Shown: piece by piece, positions 10,069 to 22,639 of the stretch
Position numbering within the stretch: position 1 is the first letter of the stretch
Layout: every line of letters begins with the position of its first letter
Origin: Lunularia cruciata
Taxonomy: Eukaryota > Streptophyta > Marchantiopsida > Lunulariales > Lunulariaceae
Assembly (NCBI GenBank): GCA_948567375.1
Contig: OX419756.1
Coordinates: 74,192,552 to 74,256,551 of the forward strand
DNA: 64,000 bases
Direction of reading: 5' to 3'
The notes under the pieces: generated by a model
Database searches by the model: none
The model's input: the letters and a program-made list of their open reading frames with translations, nothing else
What the model was told of the DNA's origin: nothing
Position numbers and translations under genes: made by a program

Positions 10069-12290
10069 TTACCTAATGTAGATATTTTCAAGTAGATCAT
10101 AGTCACTATACTTGATACATTTTTGTGGGTTTAAAGGCCAATAGGCCTGATAAAATACCCCAAAGGACAAATAAAAAGAGAATACAAGCACACACAAAAG
10201 TGCGAATAAAAAAGAAAAGCCAAAGACTTTGGGTAAAGGAGCACATATACCTAGAGAACAAAGCACATATGTAGAGTGACCAACTCCAAACATATGTAAA
10301 ATGAGCAAAATAGGAGCCTATAACTAAATGGTGTGATATAGATCCTCCAAGGGTATGTTTGGGAAGTGTGATGGGAGGGTTGTTGATGGAATGGGAGCAC
10401 CCATTATTGATGCTTGTCAATGAAGACTTAAAGCCTATGATCTCTATAGGGTGATTGAGATATTCTACCAAAAATAAGAGGTAAGCATGGTTGATGAGAA
10501 AGCTAAAGCACCTCCCCTCTATAGTGAGCCTCATGTTGCCTCTAAAATAAGACTATCAAACTGATGATGAAGGTGTCCAAAATCTTAGTTACATAATCAA
10601 CCCATAGAATTGCACTAAGCTACCTAGCATGTTTACCACAACCACAAATCTATACCAGAATCTCTATACCTTTACGTCCTCTCTATGCCTTTATACCCTC
10701 TCATTAGATCCACACTCTCCCTCCTATTATGTGCCATTTTGGCTAATGACCATGGGAGAGATAACTCCACTTGGATATTATTGGCCCTTTTTGCCCAATA
10801 TGCATTACTCTTTCCAGCCCATGGAGATTCGTCAAGACTACCTCTAGGATTTATAGGTTCTTGAGAGGAATTTGGGTAGCTCTCTAAGAAGAGAACATCA
10901 TTAGAAGCCATGTAGGTTGCAAAATCTCTATAGCCTCACACCGTACTCCTACAACATCACCATCTTCATTGCTCATCTTCATTCATCTTCATTACTTTGA
11001 TGTTAGGTCAAGTAGGGGAGTAAAGGCATGCAACCCAAGTGCTCTCACCCTCTTGACCAATGCTCTTCTCATCTAACACATTATCAAACTTATAGACCTA
11101 CATCCATCCACAATTGAGGACCTTCTTTTGTTCCTCCATAATTATCAACCACATGAGGAGTTAAAGCAAACAAAGTCTTTCTTTGCCCATGCTCTATTGC
11201 ACTCTTTATATTCTTAGTGCATGGGCCATCAAGGCTAATCTTTGAGCACCTACATGATGGCATCTTCCTAGATGCTCTAAATTTGGGTTTTCCTCTTCTC
11301 TTTGTCTTCTATCAATGCATTGCATCCAATCATGTGCCCCTTGGAGTAGCTTGTCTATTTGGAGCTTCTTGTCTCTTTGTTCTTGCAAAGGAGTACTCAT
11401 GTATGTGCCTCATTTCTATTGGGAATGTTTTTTTTGCATTTGATTTTCTTGCATTATTTTCTTACAATTATGGTAGTCTTTTTCTTCCTTCTTGTCTCCG
11501 CATCAATTTGCTATGGTTATTCCAAGAGGTTACAAGATAGTTTTTGTAAGCATTCAAGCATCCTTAGACATCCATCCAAATTGGATGGTGGTCCAAGTTG
11601 AGGTCTCCAATGTCTTCAATACCATCTCTTGTCCAATATTTTTCCATGCATTTTGCTCAGCTACAAATCAAATTCCCTCCTTGATCCCATTTGTCCATAC
11701 TTTCTATGGTATCAAGACACATCTATTATACAATCAATGTACTACTACAAGAGAGTTCTATCAATTGACATTAGCCAAGAGCACGTAGGGATACCATATG
11801 GAATCCTCTTTTTGCCATAGCACATTACATAGCTTTATGACAAGTAGTAATAGCTTTTTTGTCTCGTCTATTCCTATCCATCTTGGATGACACTCATGTT
11901 GTGAGCCCTTTTGAGGATGTAGTTAGATTGGTATGGCTTTCACACTTAGCTCAAAGGCCTTGGGTTTTTGATTCTAGATTACTAAATGCAAGGCCTTGAG
12001 CCCATGCATGGTTCTTACTCCCTCTATTTTCCCACTAGGATTCTAATTCCCCATAGCTAGTTTGGGAGTTTAGTGCTCTCCTTTGGGATAAGAGAGTTTT
12101 TGTAGTTTGTTCATACGGACATCTTATTACAAGCCATAGCCCATTCTCCTTGATGCTCAAAGGTCTAGCTTCATCATCATATCCTCCTAGAGCACACATG
12201 CTCCTTTCCATTATCATGAGGATATTTCTATAAGCTTCTATAGTGAATGTAGTGGTGATGCATTTGAGCAAGAAGTCATGTTTGGTCAAA
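10069..12290 (-). pseudogene. Decayed retroelement-like ORF segments, family not recognised
   Basis: Reverse-strand segments at 12289-12035 (CITTTFTIEAYRNILMIMER, WLVIRCPYEQTTKTLL), 11400-11206 and 10911-10672 (EPINPRGSLDESPWAGKSNA) look like fragments of one protein-coding region broken by many stops. The residues are of ordinary soluble-protein composition. I cannot assign a domain. The 10534-10106 frame is hydrophobic and aromatic-rich and is probably not genuine. A retrotransposon ORF is the likeliest source given the surroundings. Confidence 0.3.
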
Positions 12291-12374
12291 AGGAGACCTT
12301 TAAAGGTAAAACATACAATTTAGGGCCAATATCACTTTGAGTAATACTTTTAACGGGTTTTTCTTTATTTTGTT

Positions 12375-13150
12375 GGAAGTGTCTTGTCAACGGCTTTCCA
12401 CAAGACCAAAATCATGATAATCTAAAGGTGACCATCATAGTCGGACTTTGCATGATTTCATGACATCATGACCATTGGATTGGGATAAACCATCAAAGTG
12501 AAGCAAATACTTTGGGGTTGCTATCTTTGTGGTTAAAAGTCCAATTAAGGTGTGTTTGGTCTCATTAGAAGCATCTTGTCAAGGGCTTTCCATAAAGACC
12601 ACATTTGTGACATTTGAAGTCTATAGCAAAAGTTATGAATACATGAAGGTGACCATTGGAGTGGGACTTTGCCATGATACCATGACATCATGACCATTAG
12701 ACTAAAGCAATCAATCAGATTGGGATAGACCATTAGAGTGCATCAAAAAATTTAGGGTTGATATCTTAAAGTGCAGCAAAAAATTTTAGGGCTGATATCT
12801 TTGTGCTTACAAGTCCAATTGAGGTGTGCTTGTTAGAAGTGGCTTGTCAATGGGTTTTTGTAAAGATCATATTGGTGGCACTTGGAGGTCTATAGAAGAC
12901 GTTATGACTTCATGAAGGTGACCATTAGAGTGGGACTTCACCATGACATCATGACATCAATAACCATTGGAGTTAGGGTGATAGTGGAGTGGAGTGATAG
13001 TGAAAGTGGAATAAACTCTTGGGGCCAATATCTCATTGATTGCTAGTCCAAATGAGGCATGCGGGATTTTTTTGAAAGCATTTTCTCAAAGGCTTTCCAT
13101 AAGGACCAAATATATAGCATTTGGAGCTCTATAGCAGAAGTTAGAACCAT
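12375..13150 (+). repeat. Four degenerate direct repeats of about 190-270 bp
   Basis: The block CTTGTCAA..GGCTTTCCATAARGACC, followed by AAGGTGACCAT..GAGTGGGACTT and CATGACATCATGACCAT, recurs starting near 12383, 12575, 12843 and 13082 (intervals 192, 268 and 239). The units have diverged, including partial duplications such as ATTTAGGGYTGATATCTT near 12750-12800. It is an old tandem duplication with no coding potential seen. Confidence 0.8.
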
Positions 13151-14560
13151 AGCTTGACATCTTTGATGTGTCACAAAATAACAATTGGACTTTTGGCATC
13201 TTGGGCTACTATCAAATGGTTGTATGTCCACTTTTGGCAGTTTTGGGCAGCTCTTTATCTAAGGCTTGGAATTCTTGTAGGGAGTTTTCTTGGAAAGGAT
13301 TATGGAAGATTATTTGCAGGAGAGAATTATCACAAGAGATGAAGGGAGAGGAAATTGAAAAGTTAGAAAGGAAAAGAGGATTCAAGTGTTTTGGACTGAT
13401 TGATTGACAAGGTTTCAAGGAAAAGGATTTGAGTGCTTAAGTTTTCTTAATAAATTGAATGGAGATTGATTGAGAAAAGGATTTCAAGATCTCATTGAAG
13501 AGGGTTTGAGAAGCAAGAAGTTCTAAATTGATTGGACAAGATGATTGGAGAGAGTGGGTTTTGATAGAAAGGGCTCTTGATCAACAAATCAGGAGAAGAA
13601 AAGAGAATTTCAAGGAGGTCTATTTGATTGACAAGATATAGAGGAAGGTTTTTGAGAGCATATTTTAGCTAGTTCCTTTTTAGTAAGATTGATATTTGGA
13701 AGTCTCATTAGTAGTTCTTGATAATCAGTGAAAAGTTTTTCAAGATAGATAAGAAGTGAGAGAAGAGACATTATACTTCATATATTATGACAACCCGGAA
13801 AATATCACTTTTGCGATGATCAAGTAAATAAAGTTCCTTCTTGCAGAGATACTAGTCAGAATTGGTCAAATACAAAGTCAAATAGTAACAAATAGTTCTT
13901 CTTGGTTGCATCTTTAATCTCTTAGGTAGAAACTACACCCAGAAGAGAGTAACAAGCATTGCCTTCTAGTCTTGTCACACAAAAATGTCACTCTTAATCA
14001 CAACTCCATGAAATTTTTCCAAACAATCTTGATTGTGATGATTCAATCTCTCCCAAAAATAGCACTTCATTGCAAAATGACTTTGCCTCAAAATTGTGTT
14101 CCACCCCTTCACTGAAGGCACAACATCCTCAATCTAAATTGCTTCACATCAACTCAACACTACACTTACAACTGCATAGTTCTACCAACACTACAATTCC
14201 TCCCAGATCTATCAAGGCATTGCTCTAATTGCACTTCACTCAAGATCAAACACATAGAATGAAGATCAAGGTTGTGGAATGCAACATCCAACAAACTCAC
14301 TGACTTGCACTTCAGAATTCTCCAAACACTCACAAAGACAAACACAGAGTTGATACTCGGAATTAAGCTCAAGTGACTAGCATTGAAATCAACACTTCAC
14401 TTTATCTATTCTCACAAAAATGAATACTAAACAAAAGCACACTACACATGTCTCCTTTAAATAGTAGAGCAATTGACAATTGCTAACAACTACACCATTC
14501 TACAACAACTTTTCTAACATGCAGATCCAAAATGACAATGCACCTCTTAATATCTGCCGC
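13151..14560. other. No gene recognised; leader-like purine-rich sequence
   Basis: 13250-13780 is purine-rich, with repeated GATTGATTG- and AAGGATTT-type words, resembling retroelement leader sequence. 13790-14560 is AT-rich. No convincing coding region, terminal repeat or RNA gene was found. Confidence 0.5.
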
Positions 14561-14580
14561 TCAAAATCTTGAATTTTTTA

Positions 14581-16865
14581 CTACTCCGATCCAATGTCAA
14601 CTTCTTCTTTGGCTTCCAATCTTGATGTAACCACACATACTACTCTATCCTCAGGTTTACCAACTATTAACTCTTCTACTAATTCTAATAGCTCTTCACT
14701 CTGATCTACAATTCCCATCATGGGTAATCTACATACATCCTCTCCCTGCAACCCTACTTTCTCTAATATCTCCAATGGCAACTCCAAAGATATTTGTACT
14801 CCTATCTCTTCTACTTCGAGTTTCACTCTTACATCCTTCCAAAGTTTATCTATCTCCAACTTAACTAAATCTAATATAATCATGATATTGTCTTCTACTT
14901 CCAATATCTTCCTATTTACACGAGCTCTGAGACTAATCAGTAAAGCATTCAAGTCCTTATCTTTTGCAATTCTTCTCCTCCAACTCATTAGCAATGGGTA
15001 GATGATCTCTCGCATATACTCCACTCCTCCAGTCTGGTTCCCTTCTACTTGCAGGCTCTCCTCCTTCTTTGCTTCTTCTTCTTAGTTGAAGTCACCTGAT
15101 TGGAATGGATTCCTTGCTCCCCAAACTTTCACTTTCCATTTCTCTTCTTCGACTTGGCCCCACCTCATATGTTGCATTTCTTCTTGATCAGATACTTCTC
15201 TGAATAATAACCTTCTTCTCTTCTTTCTCTAGAACTTCTTCTTCTAAATTACAAAGTAACTCCCTCAATCTTTCTTCTTCTCTATACCTCACTATTAACT
15301 CTCTTTGCCATAGCTGCTTCTTCTCTTCTTTACTTTGCATCACTCTATTGAGCTCTTGCTCCTTCTTTGCTACCCTTGCCATAGCATGAATGATTTCTAA
15401 TCGTGAATCAGCAAATTGTTATTTCAAGATTTCATACTCAGCTATCTGTCTTTCTCTAGCTATGACATTTTGCTCTACTATTCTCTCTTTACTTCCCACT
15501 TCTCTCTTTAAGTTCTCAATCACTTGATTTTGTACTACTGCATCTACTCGTAATACCTCCTTCTACTCCTCTCCTTGGGTTATACTCTCCTTGAACTCCG
15601 AGTTCTCTTCTTCTAACTGCACCAACACCTACAACACAATCTTTACCTCTGGATACTCCAATTGCATCTCTTTCTTAAGTCGGGATGGAAGTGTGACACC
15701 ATCTTGTGTCATTTTGCTGCATTCAACAGATTTAATCCCAAATAAAAGTAGGCTACAAATGGCACAATGTAGTGTGGAGGAGACTTATTCCTCAAATTCC
15801 ACACCATCTGTCTCATGTGCTGATGAAAGCACTTTGCCCAATTGATTGGTTCCCCTGCAAACATCTTATGGAAAAACACCGCTTGATGTTTCATCACATA
15901 AGTAGTTTGCTCCGGCTTGAAGATAGCCATCATTGCTCCTATGATGACTCTCCTCATAGGGTCCTTGTAACTCTCAACTTTATAACCATTCTTCATGCAT
16001 TTTGAAGAAAAGGCATCTTGCACTTCTTGGGTTTCTTTAGCTACCTCTCCTTTCCCCAAGAATGTGGTTCCCTGCTCCTTACCCGCCTCTCTTCTGAGTA
16101 CTAACCTCCAATCCGACTCTATCCATCAAGCCAGATTTCCTCTCTTACCCTCTGCTTTGGGTCTGTCCAAACACTTACTCTCAATGATCTCGGTCATGAA
16201 ACCTAGAAAACTAAGGTTCCAATTCCATGCCAAAAATGTGATCCAAAGCCTGCTCAAGACTCTGATTCTTGTGATCACATCTAACCTTTGAATTCCATGA
16301 TTTCTCTCTACAAATTCTGAGTTCTTCTTTCCACCTCTCATCTTACTCTCCTCCACTTTGGGTTGGTGCCTATTCTTCTGCCCGACTCCCGGACTAACTC
16401 TCCTGAATTCCTCTTGATGCACAAGCATGTCTCTTACTACACTCCCTTGTCCCCAATCTCCCTCAGGATGACTCCTTAATGGCAATGGGAAATTACTTGT
16501 CATCTCTTCATCTCTATCCCGAATTTTATAGTGGTCCAGCTCCTCAGTCTTTCTTCACTTTGAGCTTTTACCAAGAAATCACACCTTTTGCATGCTCCTA
16601 TCAATGTCAATTTTCCCCTGCTCATAGGCCAGCCATTTTTTATGTGCAATACATTCTTGAATGTCCAACCCCGAAGGAAAATTGTTACATTGTCCTTGCT
16701 TTGGGTTGAGCAACCCTCAGACAAAGTTTCCATACTTCGGGTTGAATTCTGACAAGACCAATCCGAGTACTTTGTCTTTTGACAAGAAGTTACTTTACCT
16801 CGGGTTACAACCCAAAGACACCATTCTTTGCCTTCTGATGCCATACATGTACAATACAACTTCAT
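14581..16865 (-). pseudogene. Coiled-coil retroelement ORF, copy a (ESYKDP family)
   Basis: The reverse strand carries a series of long open segments (16865-16500, 16503-16126, 16059-15709, 15382-15188, 15024-14581) that read as one decayed protein of roughly 700 codons. The middle part has GYKVESYKDPMRRVI and MKHQAVFFHKMFAGEPINWA. The C-terminal part is rich in Glu, Lys, Arg and Leu with strong coiled-coil character (KKEQELNRVMQSKEEKKQLW, REEERLRELLCNLEEEVLEK). Related relics lie at 17276-18190 (minus) and 19093-20800 (plus). I do not recognise the family; a retrotransposon structural (gag-type) protein is an inference from repetition and coiled-coil content. Confidence 0.5.
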
Positions 16866-17275
16866 TTGTACACTTCTTCACAAATAAGAAAAAAAACAAA
16901 AATGTGGGTACCACATATATTTGTGAAGAAACATGTACTTTATGAACTTCTTTGAGTAAATATCTTGAGTTAATAAATTCTTGGACTAAGGGTGTTTTGA
17001 TACATTTCAAGCAATGTGTTTGGAATGAATGAAGGATTGGAAAATAATTAGATTAAACTAGCAATTGTAGTCAAATAGACCCAATGTCTATTTAGCAAGG
17101 ATTTTGGTCTTTTGGTAGTTGGAAATTAAAGTCCATGACATTGCGTGAAGATTTTACTTCAACTTTAGAGGCATCTTGGTTGGGGTAGATTGTACTTCTC
17201 CACCCTAATCTTCTTCCTCCTTCTTCTCCAATGAGATGATAATTCACATGAATGATTACTCATTGGTTGTAGGAG
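16866..17275. other. No gene recognised
   Basis: AT-rich spacer between two reverse-strand relics of the same ORF family. No domain, repeat or RNA gene is visible. Confidence 0.5.
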
Positions 17276-18190
17276 TTATCCACCTTCATCTTCATCCTCT
17301 AAATTTTCAATTACTAAGGTTTTCTTTTCTCTCTTTGTGGCCTTCATCTTTGGCCTAGAAGGTGTAGTTTGTCCCTTCTTCTCTCTCATTGGGGAATCTT
17401 TGGCCACCTCCAATTTTAGCTTCTTGTTGAAACCCAAAGTGTTGTGAGCTTCTTTTATTGGGACAAATTCCGTAGTGCAAGGAATTCCACATCTACAAGC
17501 ACATACCTCCATTGCATCTTCAACTTCTTCCATGGATCTTTAGAGTATCCTTTGAGGAAGTAGTGATCTGGGTACTTCTCCTTCCTTGTTGGGATCAAAA
17601 GATCCACCCTAAGTAAAAGTGAACAACAAAAGGGGACTCAAGGATCACTCTTCCTTCCTTGTTCATATCTCTCGCTATTTTTCACAATTCCTACCAAAAC
17701 ATAGCCACGTAGTTTATAGGCCTTCCTTTGTACATGTATTCAAAGAATATGGCTTGATTGTTATTCAAGTAAGTTTTTTATTTGGATTGAACAACTTCTT
17801 GATTGACTCTGCAAGGACTCTTTTGGTAGGATCCTTGCATCCAAGCATGGACTAACCATTTTTGGTCTTGTTGTCTTTGAAGGCCACCATGAACCTCTCT
17901 TCCATGCTTACATCTAGGGATGTCTAGGGGGCATCCAAAGTCATGGCATTTGGAGAAGAATTCTTTAGCCTCAACAGTTTGCACCAATGCTCCTTTGTCC
18001 AAGAAAAGGGATTCCCTAATCTTGGATCCCAAATTCCCAAATTCTCTAATCTTGGATCTCTATTGTCCCTATTTTCATATAACATTGCATGATCACTAAC
18101 TTTGCAATTCTAGAGTAGGAATTCCACCTTCTTACCATGGAGCAATTCAACCCTATAATGGAGTGACCATTTAGTCAATCTGGGCGACTT
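17276..18190 (-). pseudogene. Coiled-coil retroelement ORF, copy b
   Basis: Reverse-strand reading from about 18190 gives a fragmented ORF. It contains LHGKKVEFLL (compare YMEFLL in copy c), the open segment 18032-17778 and, at 17533-17276, a basic/acidic tail (KGQTTPSRPKMKATKREKKT then ENLEDEDEGG). The basic Lys/Arg run resembles a nuclear localisation signal, as in copy c. Stops and frameshifts make it a pseudogene. Homology to copies a and c is read from shared short motifs and shared domain order, not from an alignment. Confidence 0.4.
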
Positions 18191-18249
18191 GAGAATAATC
18201 TTAGGCACTCTCTTTGGGCACTATGGCCAAGTCTTTTTGTGGTGCTTCC

Positions 18250-19090
18250 ATTTCTTCAAAATTTGGTTTTGTTGATCAAATTATGTTTAAGTGCTAGGAA
18301 ACCACCATAAAGAACATAGTTACTAGGAGAAGTTCCTCAAAAGAAGATGGCACTTGGAGGAATGCTACCAAGGTAAAGGAGAGGAGCACTCAAAGGGATC
18401 TAGGATAATCCCAAGTGCTTATAGGGCTGAGTATCTAGGTGGCACTTGGAAGGGTATAGGATGATCCCGAGTGTGTGCATGAGGATAAGCACTTGGAGTG
18501 CTTACAAGTGGAGTGCTTACTAGGCCAAATGCCAAGTACGCACTAACACTCATAATTAAGTGCCACCACAATTTGAATGCACTAGTAGCTCAGTTGAGAT
18601 TTGCTGCCAAGGGCAGTTACATTCAAGATAATCATTAGCACTTGGTAGGCAAGCTTGTTGTATGAGAAGTGATTGGTAGAAAATCTTTTGCATAAAGGAG
18701 AGCAACACCTAACCATGGAAGACATGTGGGTGCCTTTTCATGTGCAGATGGCAAGTGCCCACTTGCTCCTTAATTGCCAAAGTGTTGAGGAACAACCAAG
18801 GATCTAGACTATAAATTGAAGAGTGTGGCCAACAATTGCACTTTCATGTGCTTGCATAATTGATCAATTAGGTCTGTCACTTGTCAAGAATGAAGAGAAA
18901 GAGAGAGATTGCCACATCCTAACTTAAGTAGCACTAAAAGTGATTCTCAATACTTGGAGTGTCAAATGATACTCAAAGTGGAGTCAAACATAACATTGTT
19001 TTCTTCTTTCCCATCAAGAAACATGGTGTTTGCATTAGGAACTTATAGAAAGATCCCTTGAGGCCATCCTTAGGTCTCATGTAGCCAACA
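18250..19090. other. No gene recognised; CACTTGG-rich sequence
   Basis: Between 18340 and 18560 the words GCACTTGGA and AGTGCTTA recur, giving a weak short-period repeat. The rest is unremarkable AT-rich sequence that may be the leader of the plus-strand ORF relic that follows. Confidence 0.4.
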
Positions 19091-19092
19091 AA

Positions 19093-20800
19093 TGGGCAAT
19101 TCATTGTAGCATTGAAGTGATCCAAAGAAAATACATGGAGTTCTTGCTCTAGAATTGAGAAAATGATTTACTTTACCATGATCCATGGGATGCGTAGCAA
19201 GTGAGAGAAGAGACTATGGGAATGAGAAGAAATCCCAACAATTGGATGAAGGACCATTGGTATTTGGCTCAAGTGCAAGAGTTGTAGTGGCAATGACCTT
19301 GAACATCAAATTCACAAATAAGGAATTGATAGCCAAGATCAAGGCCACCTTCAATGATATCAATAAAAAATGGGTGGAGGGTAGAAAGTTATAAGGACCC
19401 TACAAGGAGAGCCATGGTAGAGGTAGTTATGAAGATTTTCAAACTACCTACTTGACCAACATCCAAGCACTATTCTATAATTACATGTACTCAAGCGACC
19501 CAATGGATAAGGTAGACATGTTCAATTGACAAGCTAAGACCTACACCCAAATTTCAACGGGTGTGGAGATGCTACATACCTTAGTCCATTTGCCATACAC
19601 TTCTACATGAGAACTAATCTCTTGACCAAGGAGGGGAAGAGATTCCCAACCATTTTCATCATCTAGGATATTTTGATGACCAACCGAAGGAACCAACTCT
19701 AATTGCAAAGTATAGAATATTGATGCCAAATTTTTTGAGACAAGGCTCCTTGTACTTATTGTTGAAGAATTGGTTGCACCAAAGGGTACCAAGAGGAAGA
19801 ACACTACTCCAAAGAAGCAACCTTCCTCTATCAAGAAGCCAAGGACCAACACTTAGATGGTAGATATATCCTCATATAAAGGAGAAGTAGAGGATACCAA
19901 AGTAGATGAAGATGAAGAATAGGAGAAGCAAGGTTCTTTCTCCTTTCAAGCATCAACCTCTTCTTCCTCTTCAGGAGAAAAGGAAGAGGAAGAAGAAATG
20001 TGGGAGGATGCACAATCTTCCATAAACTTGTAGGACCAAGAAATAGAGGACGGTCCTGCAAAAGAAGAAGACATGATCAAAGAAGCTACAATGCCAAAAC
20101 ATGCACTTCTATGCTCCTTCAAAGAAGAAGAGTCCACAAAAGAACATCAATATCAAGCCAAGCACTTGAATACCCAAGAACTTTGGCCTAAAGTTCCAAA
20201 CAAAGCCAAAGTCCTACAAGAAGAAGAAGATTGTATCACACAACGTACTAAAGAAGAGGAGGTTGACATTGAGGCTGACAAGGAAGAAGCTGCCAAAGCC
20301 AAAGACTTGTACAAAGAAGAGGTGACCAAGGTAAGTGTGTTGTTGTAGGAGAACCAAGAGCTCAAGAGAAGAAGTGCCATAATGGAAAAATGAATGTGAT
20401 CACCAATCTATGGAGAATTGGAAGTTGCAAGGGGATTGGAAGGCTCTCCAAGTTGAGTAGCACCAAAAAGAAGCCAAAGACCAATTTCATGGCAAGTACC
20501 AAGTGTTGGAGAGCCACTTAGAGTGCCTCATTCCAATTCTTACCTTAAAAGTTCAAATGCAAGAGTATCAAAAGGAGATGGCAATGCAAGTGGATCACCT
20601 GACCAAGGAGTTGGTAGAGGAGAAGGCCAAACAAGTGAGAGTACATGCTTGCTAGGAATTCAAAAGGTGGAGTGGGATACTCAAACCAAACAGATAGAAG
20701 ACAATTGGCTCAAAGTATTGCATCAATTGGAAGAGGTTTGGAATTTCTCTGTTGAGAAGCTAAAGGAGAGATGATAACTTTGAGCACTACAAGCGAAGCT
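19093..20800 (+). pseudogene. Coiled-coil retroelement ORF, copy c
   Basis: Plus-strand reading from about 19093 gives ANKWAIHCSIEVIQRKYMEF, then the open segment 19185-19394 (MTLNIKFTNKELIAKIKATF). A short SYKDPTRRAMVEV block lies in an alternative frame near 19390, as in copy a (SYKDPMRR). Next come a basic segment (APKGTKRKNTTPKKQPSSIK), an acidic/serine tract near 19950-20000, and Glu/Lys-rich coiled-coil segments (20073-20348 and on to 20774). Many stops and frame changes are present. The protein family is unknown to me. It ends just before the LTR of Element II. Confidence 0.45.
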
Positions 20801-20834
20801 CCATGAGTTAAAATTCAAGTTCAGATGCTACAAA

Positions 20835-21292
20835 GCCAAGTGTCACATCATTTGTAGTGTCACATCTAGATTGCTCGGACACTAGAGGTCCAATGATAGT
20901 AGTTAGAGTTATTTCAACAGTTTCTTAGAGACTACTTTCCGACAGTCAAATTTTGTGTTTGAGGTACTAACTTCATGGTGGGGCCCACCGTCACTTTGCA
21001 CCGTTTGCACCATCAAGTGTTGCATCAATGGGACCATTAGGGTTTCAGTCCTAGCTTGAGTCCAGGGGGTATACTTTTGAAGTGAGCTCCAAAGAACTCA
21101 CTTCTCTGATGTTGAGCCTTCGAGTTCTTGGCTATGGTGGACAGAGGCCGACAAGCATCACCTGGATTCTCTATGCTAGAGTGGGTGTGGCTTGACTGTA
21201 ATCAGTGCCCAAATTGTTGGCAGTTAATAGAGTGACAGATCAAGTATTGATCTGAGTTGAGTTGAGTTGAGAGTGGTAAACAATCTGATTAC
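20835..21292 (+). repeat. 5' LTR-like block of Element II
   Basis: This block (TGTCACATCATTTGTAG ... CAATCTGATTACA) closely matches 30898-31349 and 48066-48516. It lacks the roughly 105-base segment that precedes the core in both 3' copies, so it is either 5'-truncated or the LTR limits differ from those I propose. It contains the GAGTTGAGTTGAGTTGAG microsatellite near 21256. No standard primer-binding site follows directly. Confidence 0.75.
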
Positions 21293-22630
21293 ATCAAAGA
21301 AGTGAAATCATGGGGAAATCGGGTGCAGGAACTTTGAGTGTTGGTGGTATCTCCAAGCTCGGTGGATCATTGGTAGCTCGATTGAAGTTCAGTTTTTCTT
21401 TGGTGTGGAGAAGCTTGTTGCTTGATGCACATTTGGCAGTAAGGCAGACGGTGTGCGGAAGCGCTGGCCAATTTTTGAGCAAAGAAGAAGCAATTTTTGA
21501 GTAGTGGCTATGATTTTGAGCTCAAGAGGTGAAGACAGGACCAATTTGTTGCGAGTTGGGCTCAGAAAGTCAAATTGAAGGTGGAGTTGGGAAGTTATTC
21601 TTGTGAATTTGCAATTTGGAGAAATCTATGTTTTCAATTTGGCTCGAGTGGAAAGTTAGCTGGGGATTTGGAAGTCAACCAACTTTAGGGTTTATGTCAG
21701 ATTTTGGCTGGATTTTACGTCAGATTTTGGCCAGATTTGGAGGAGTTTCGCTAGTTTGGAGGACTTCTACAAGTTTGGAGAAGTTTCACCAGATTTTAGA
21801 GGAGGTTCAAAGTGGCAAGAAGAAAGGCCTCATTTTGGCATTTAGAGGCCTTGAGGCATAGGGCTGTGAGCTATGAGGGGCTAGCCAGCCAGCTTGTTGG
21901 CGTGAAGCTAGCTAGTTTAGAGCAGATCTTGGTCATTGGTTGGCAAAATCTGCCCATCATGCTAGATTGTGCACAATAAGGTTTGACCCTTAGATCTCTT
22001 GTTCCTAGACTGGTGCCCTAGCCAATTGGTCCACCCTCACTTGTTATCCTAGTGACTGTGCCACTGTTATCTGTACACTTGTAGCTTTGGCTAGGAGAGG
22101 TAGTTTGATCTCATTCTTGGTGATCTTGGTAGCTTAAGGTTTAGATATAAACTTCTCTTATTTCAAATGCCAAATGGTGGCAGAGTCAGTCCTGTGTTGT
22201 GTTATGAGATGGAGGGTTTTCATTTAAATTTCTTGTGATTGGATCCTCTCCATTCTCTGCTTCTTGTTTTGTGCACCACATTTGTGTAAGGTGCCTTGAC
22301 TTTTGAGCATTGGTGCTCTGGTGTGCTCTCGGTAGTGAGGTTGGAGTGATGACCCATCAGACTACCTTTGTTTCTCTCCATTGAGGCAGGAAATGATGAC
22401 CTGCAGATCATGAGAGTGCATGTTGTGATAGCAGGCTACAGGTTGCCTTTCCCCTAGTGTAGTTATCTTGGTTAGAGTTACATTAGTGGTGTTCCGTGGG
22501 TATTGGCACTTGGTGGTGCTTAGTTGGTGTTGGCACTTGGTGGGGTACTTGCGGTGACGACTTGCGGTTGCAGTTTGTGGTTCCTATTTGCGGTTGCAGT
22601 TGCGGTTACTTTGTCACCACTGAGTTTGTT
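21293..22630 (+). other. Leader region of Element II
   Basis: Between the LTR block and gag there are about 1.3 kb without a convincing ORF. At 22175-22190 the sequence TGGTGGCAGAGTCAGT resembles, with several mismatches, the initiator-Met tRNA primer-binding site (TGGTATCAGAGC...). If real, the LTR would have to end near 22172, which does not fit the 3' LTR seen. Primer site and true LTR end are therefore unresolved. Confidence 0.4.
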
Positions 22631-22639
22631 GGGGATTCC

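Noticed and set aside
10106-10534. 142-codon reverse-strand frame with hydrophobic segments resembling a membrane protein
   Set aside because: Composition follows AT-rich, aromatic-codon bias; no signal, no recognisable domain and no support from neighbouring frames.
22175-22190. Possible initiator-Met primer-binding site for Element II
   Set aside because: Several mismatches, and placing the LTR end here contradicts the extent of sequence shared with the 3' LTRs. Mentioned only as a possibility in the leader entry.
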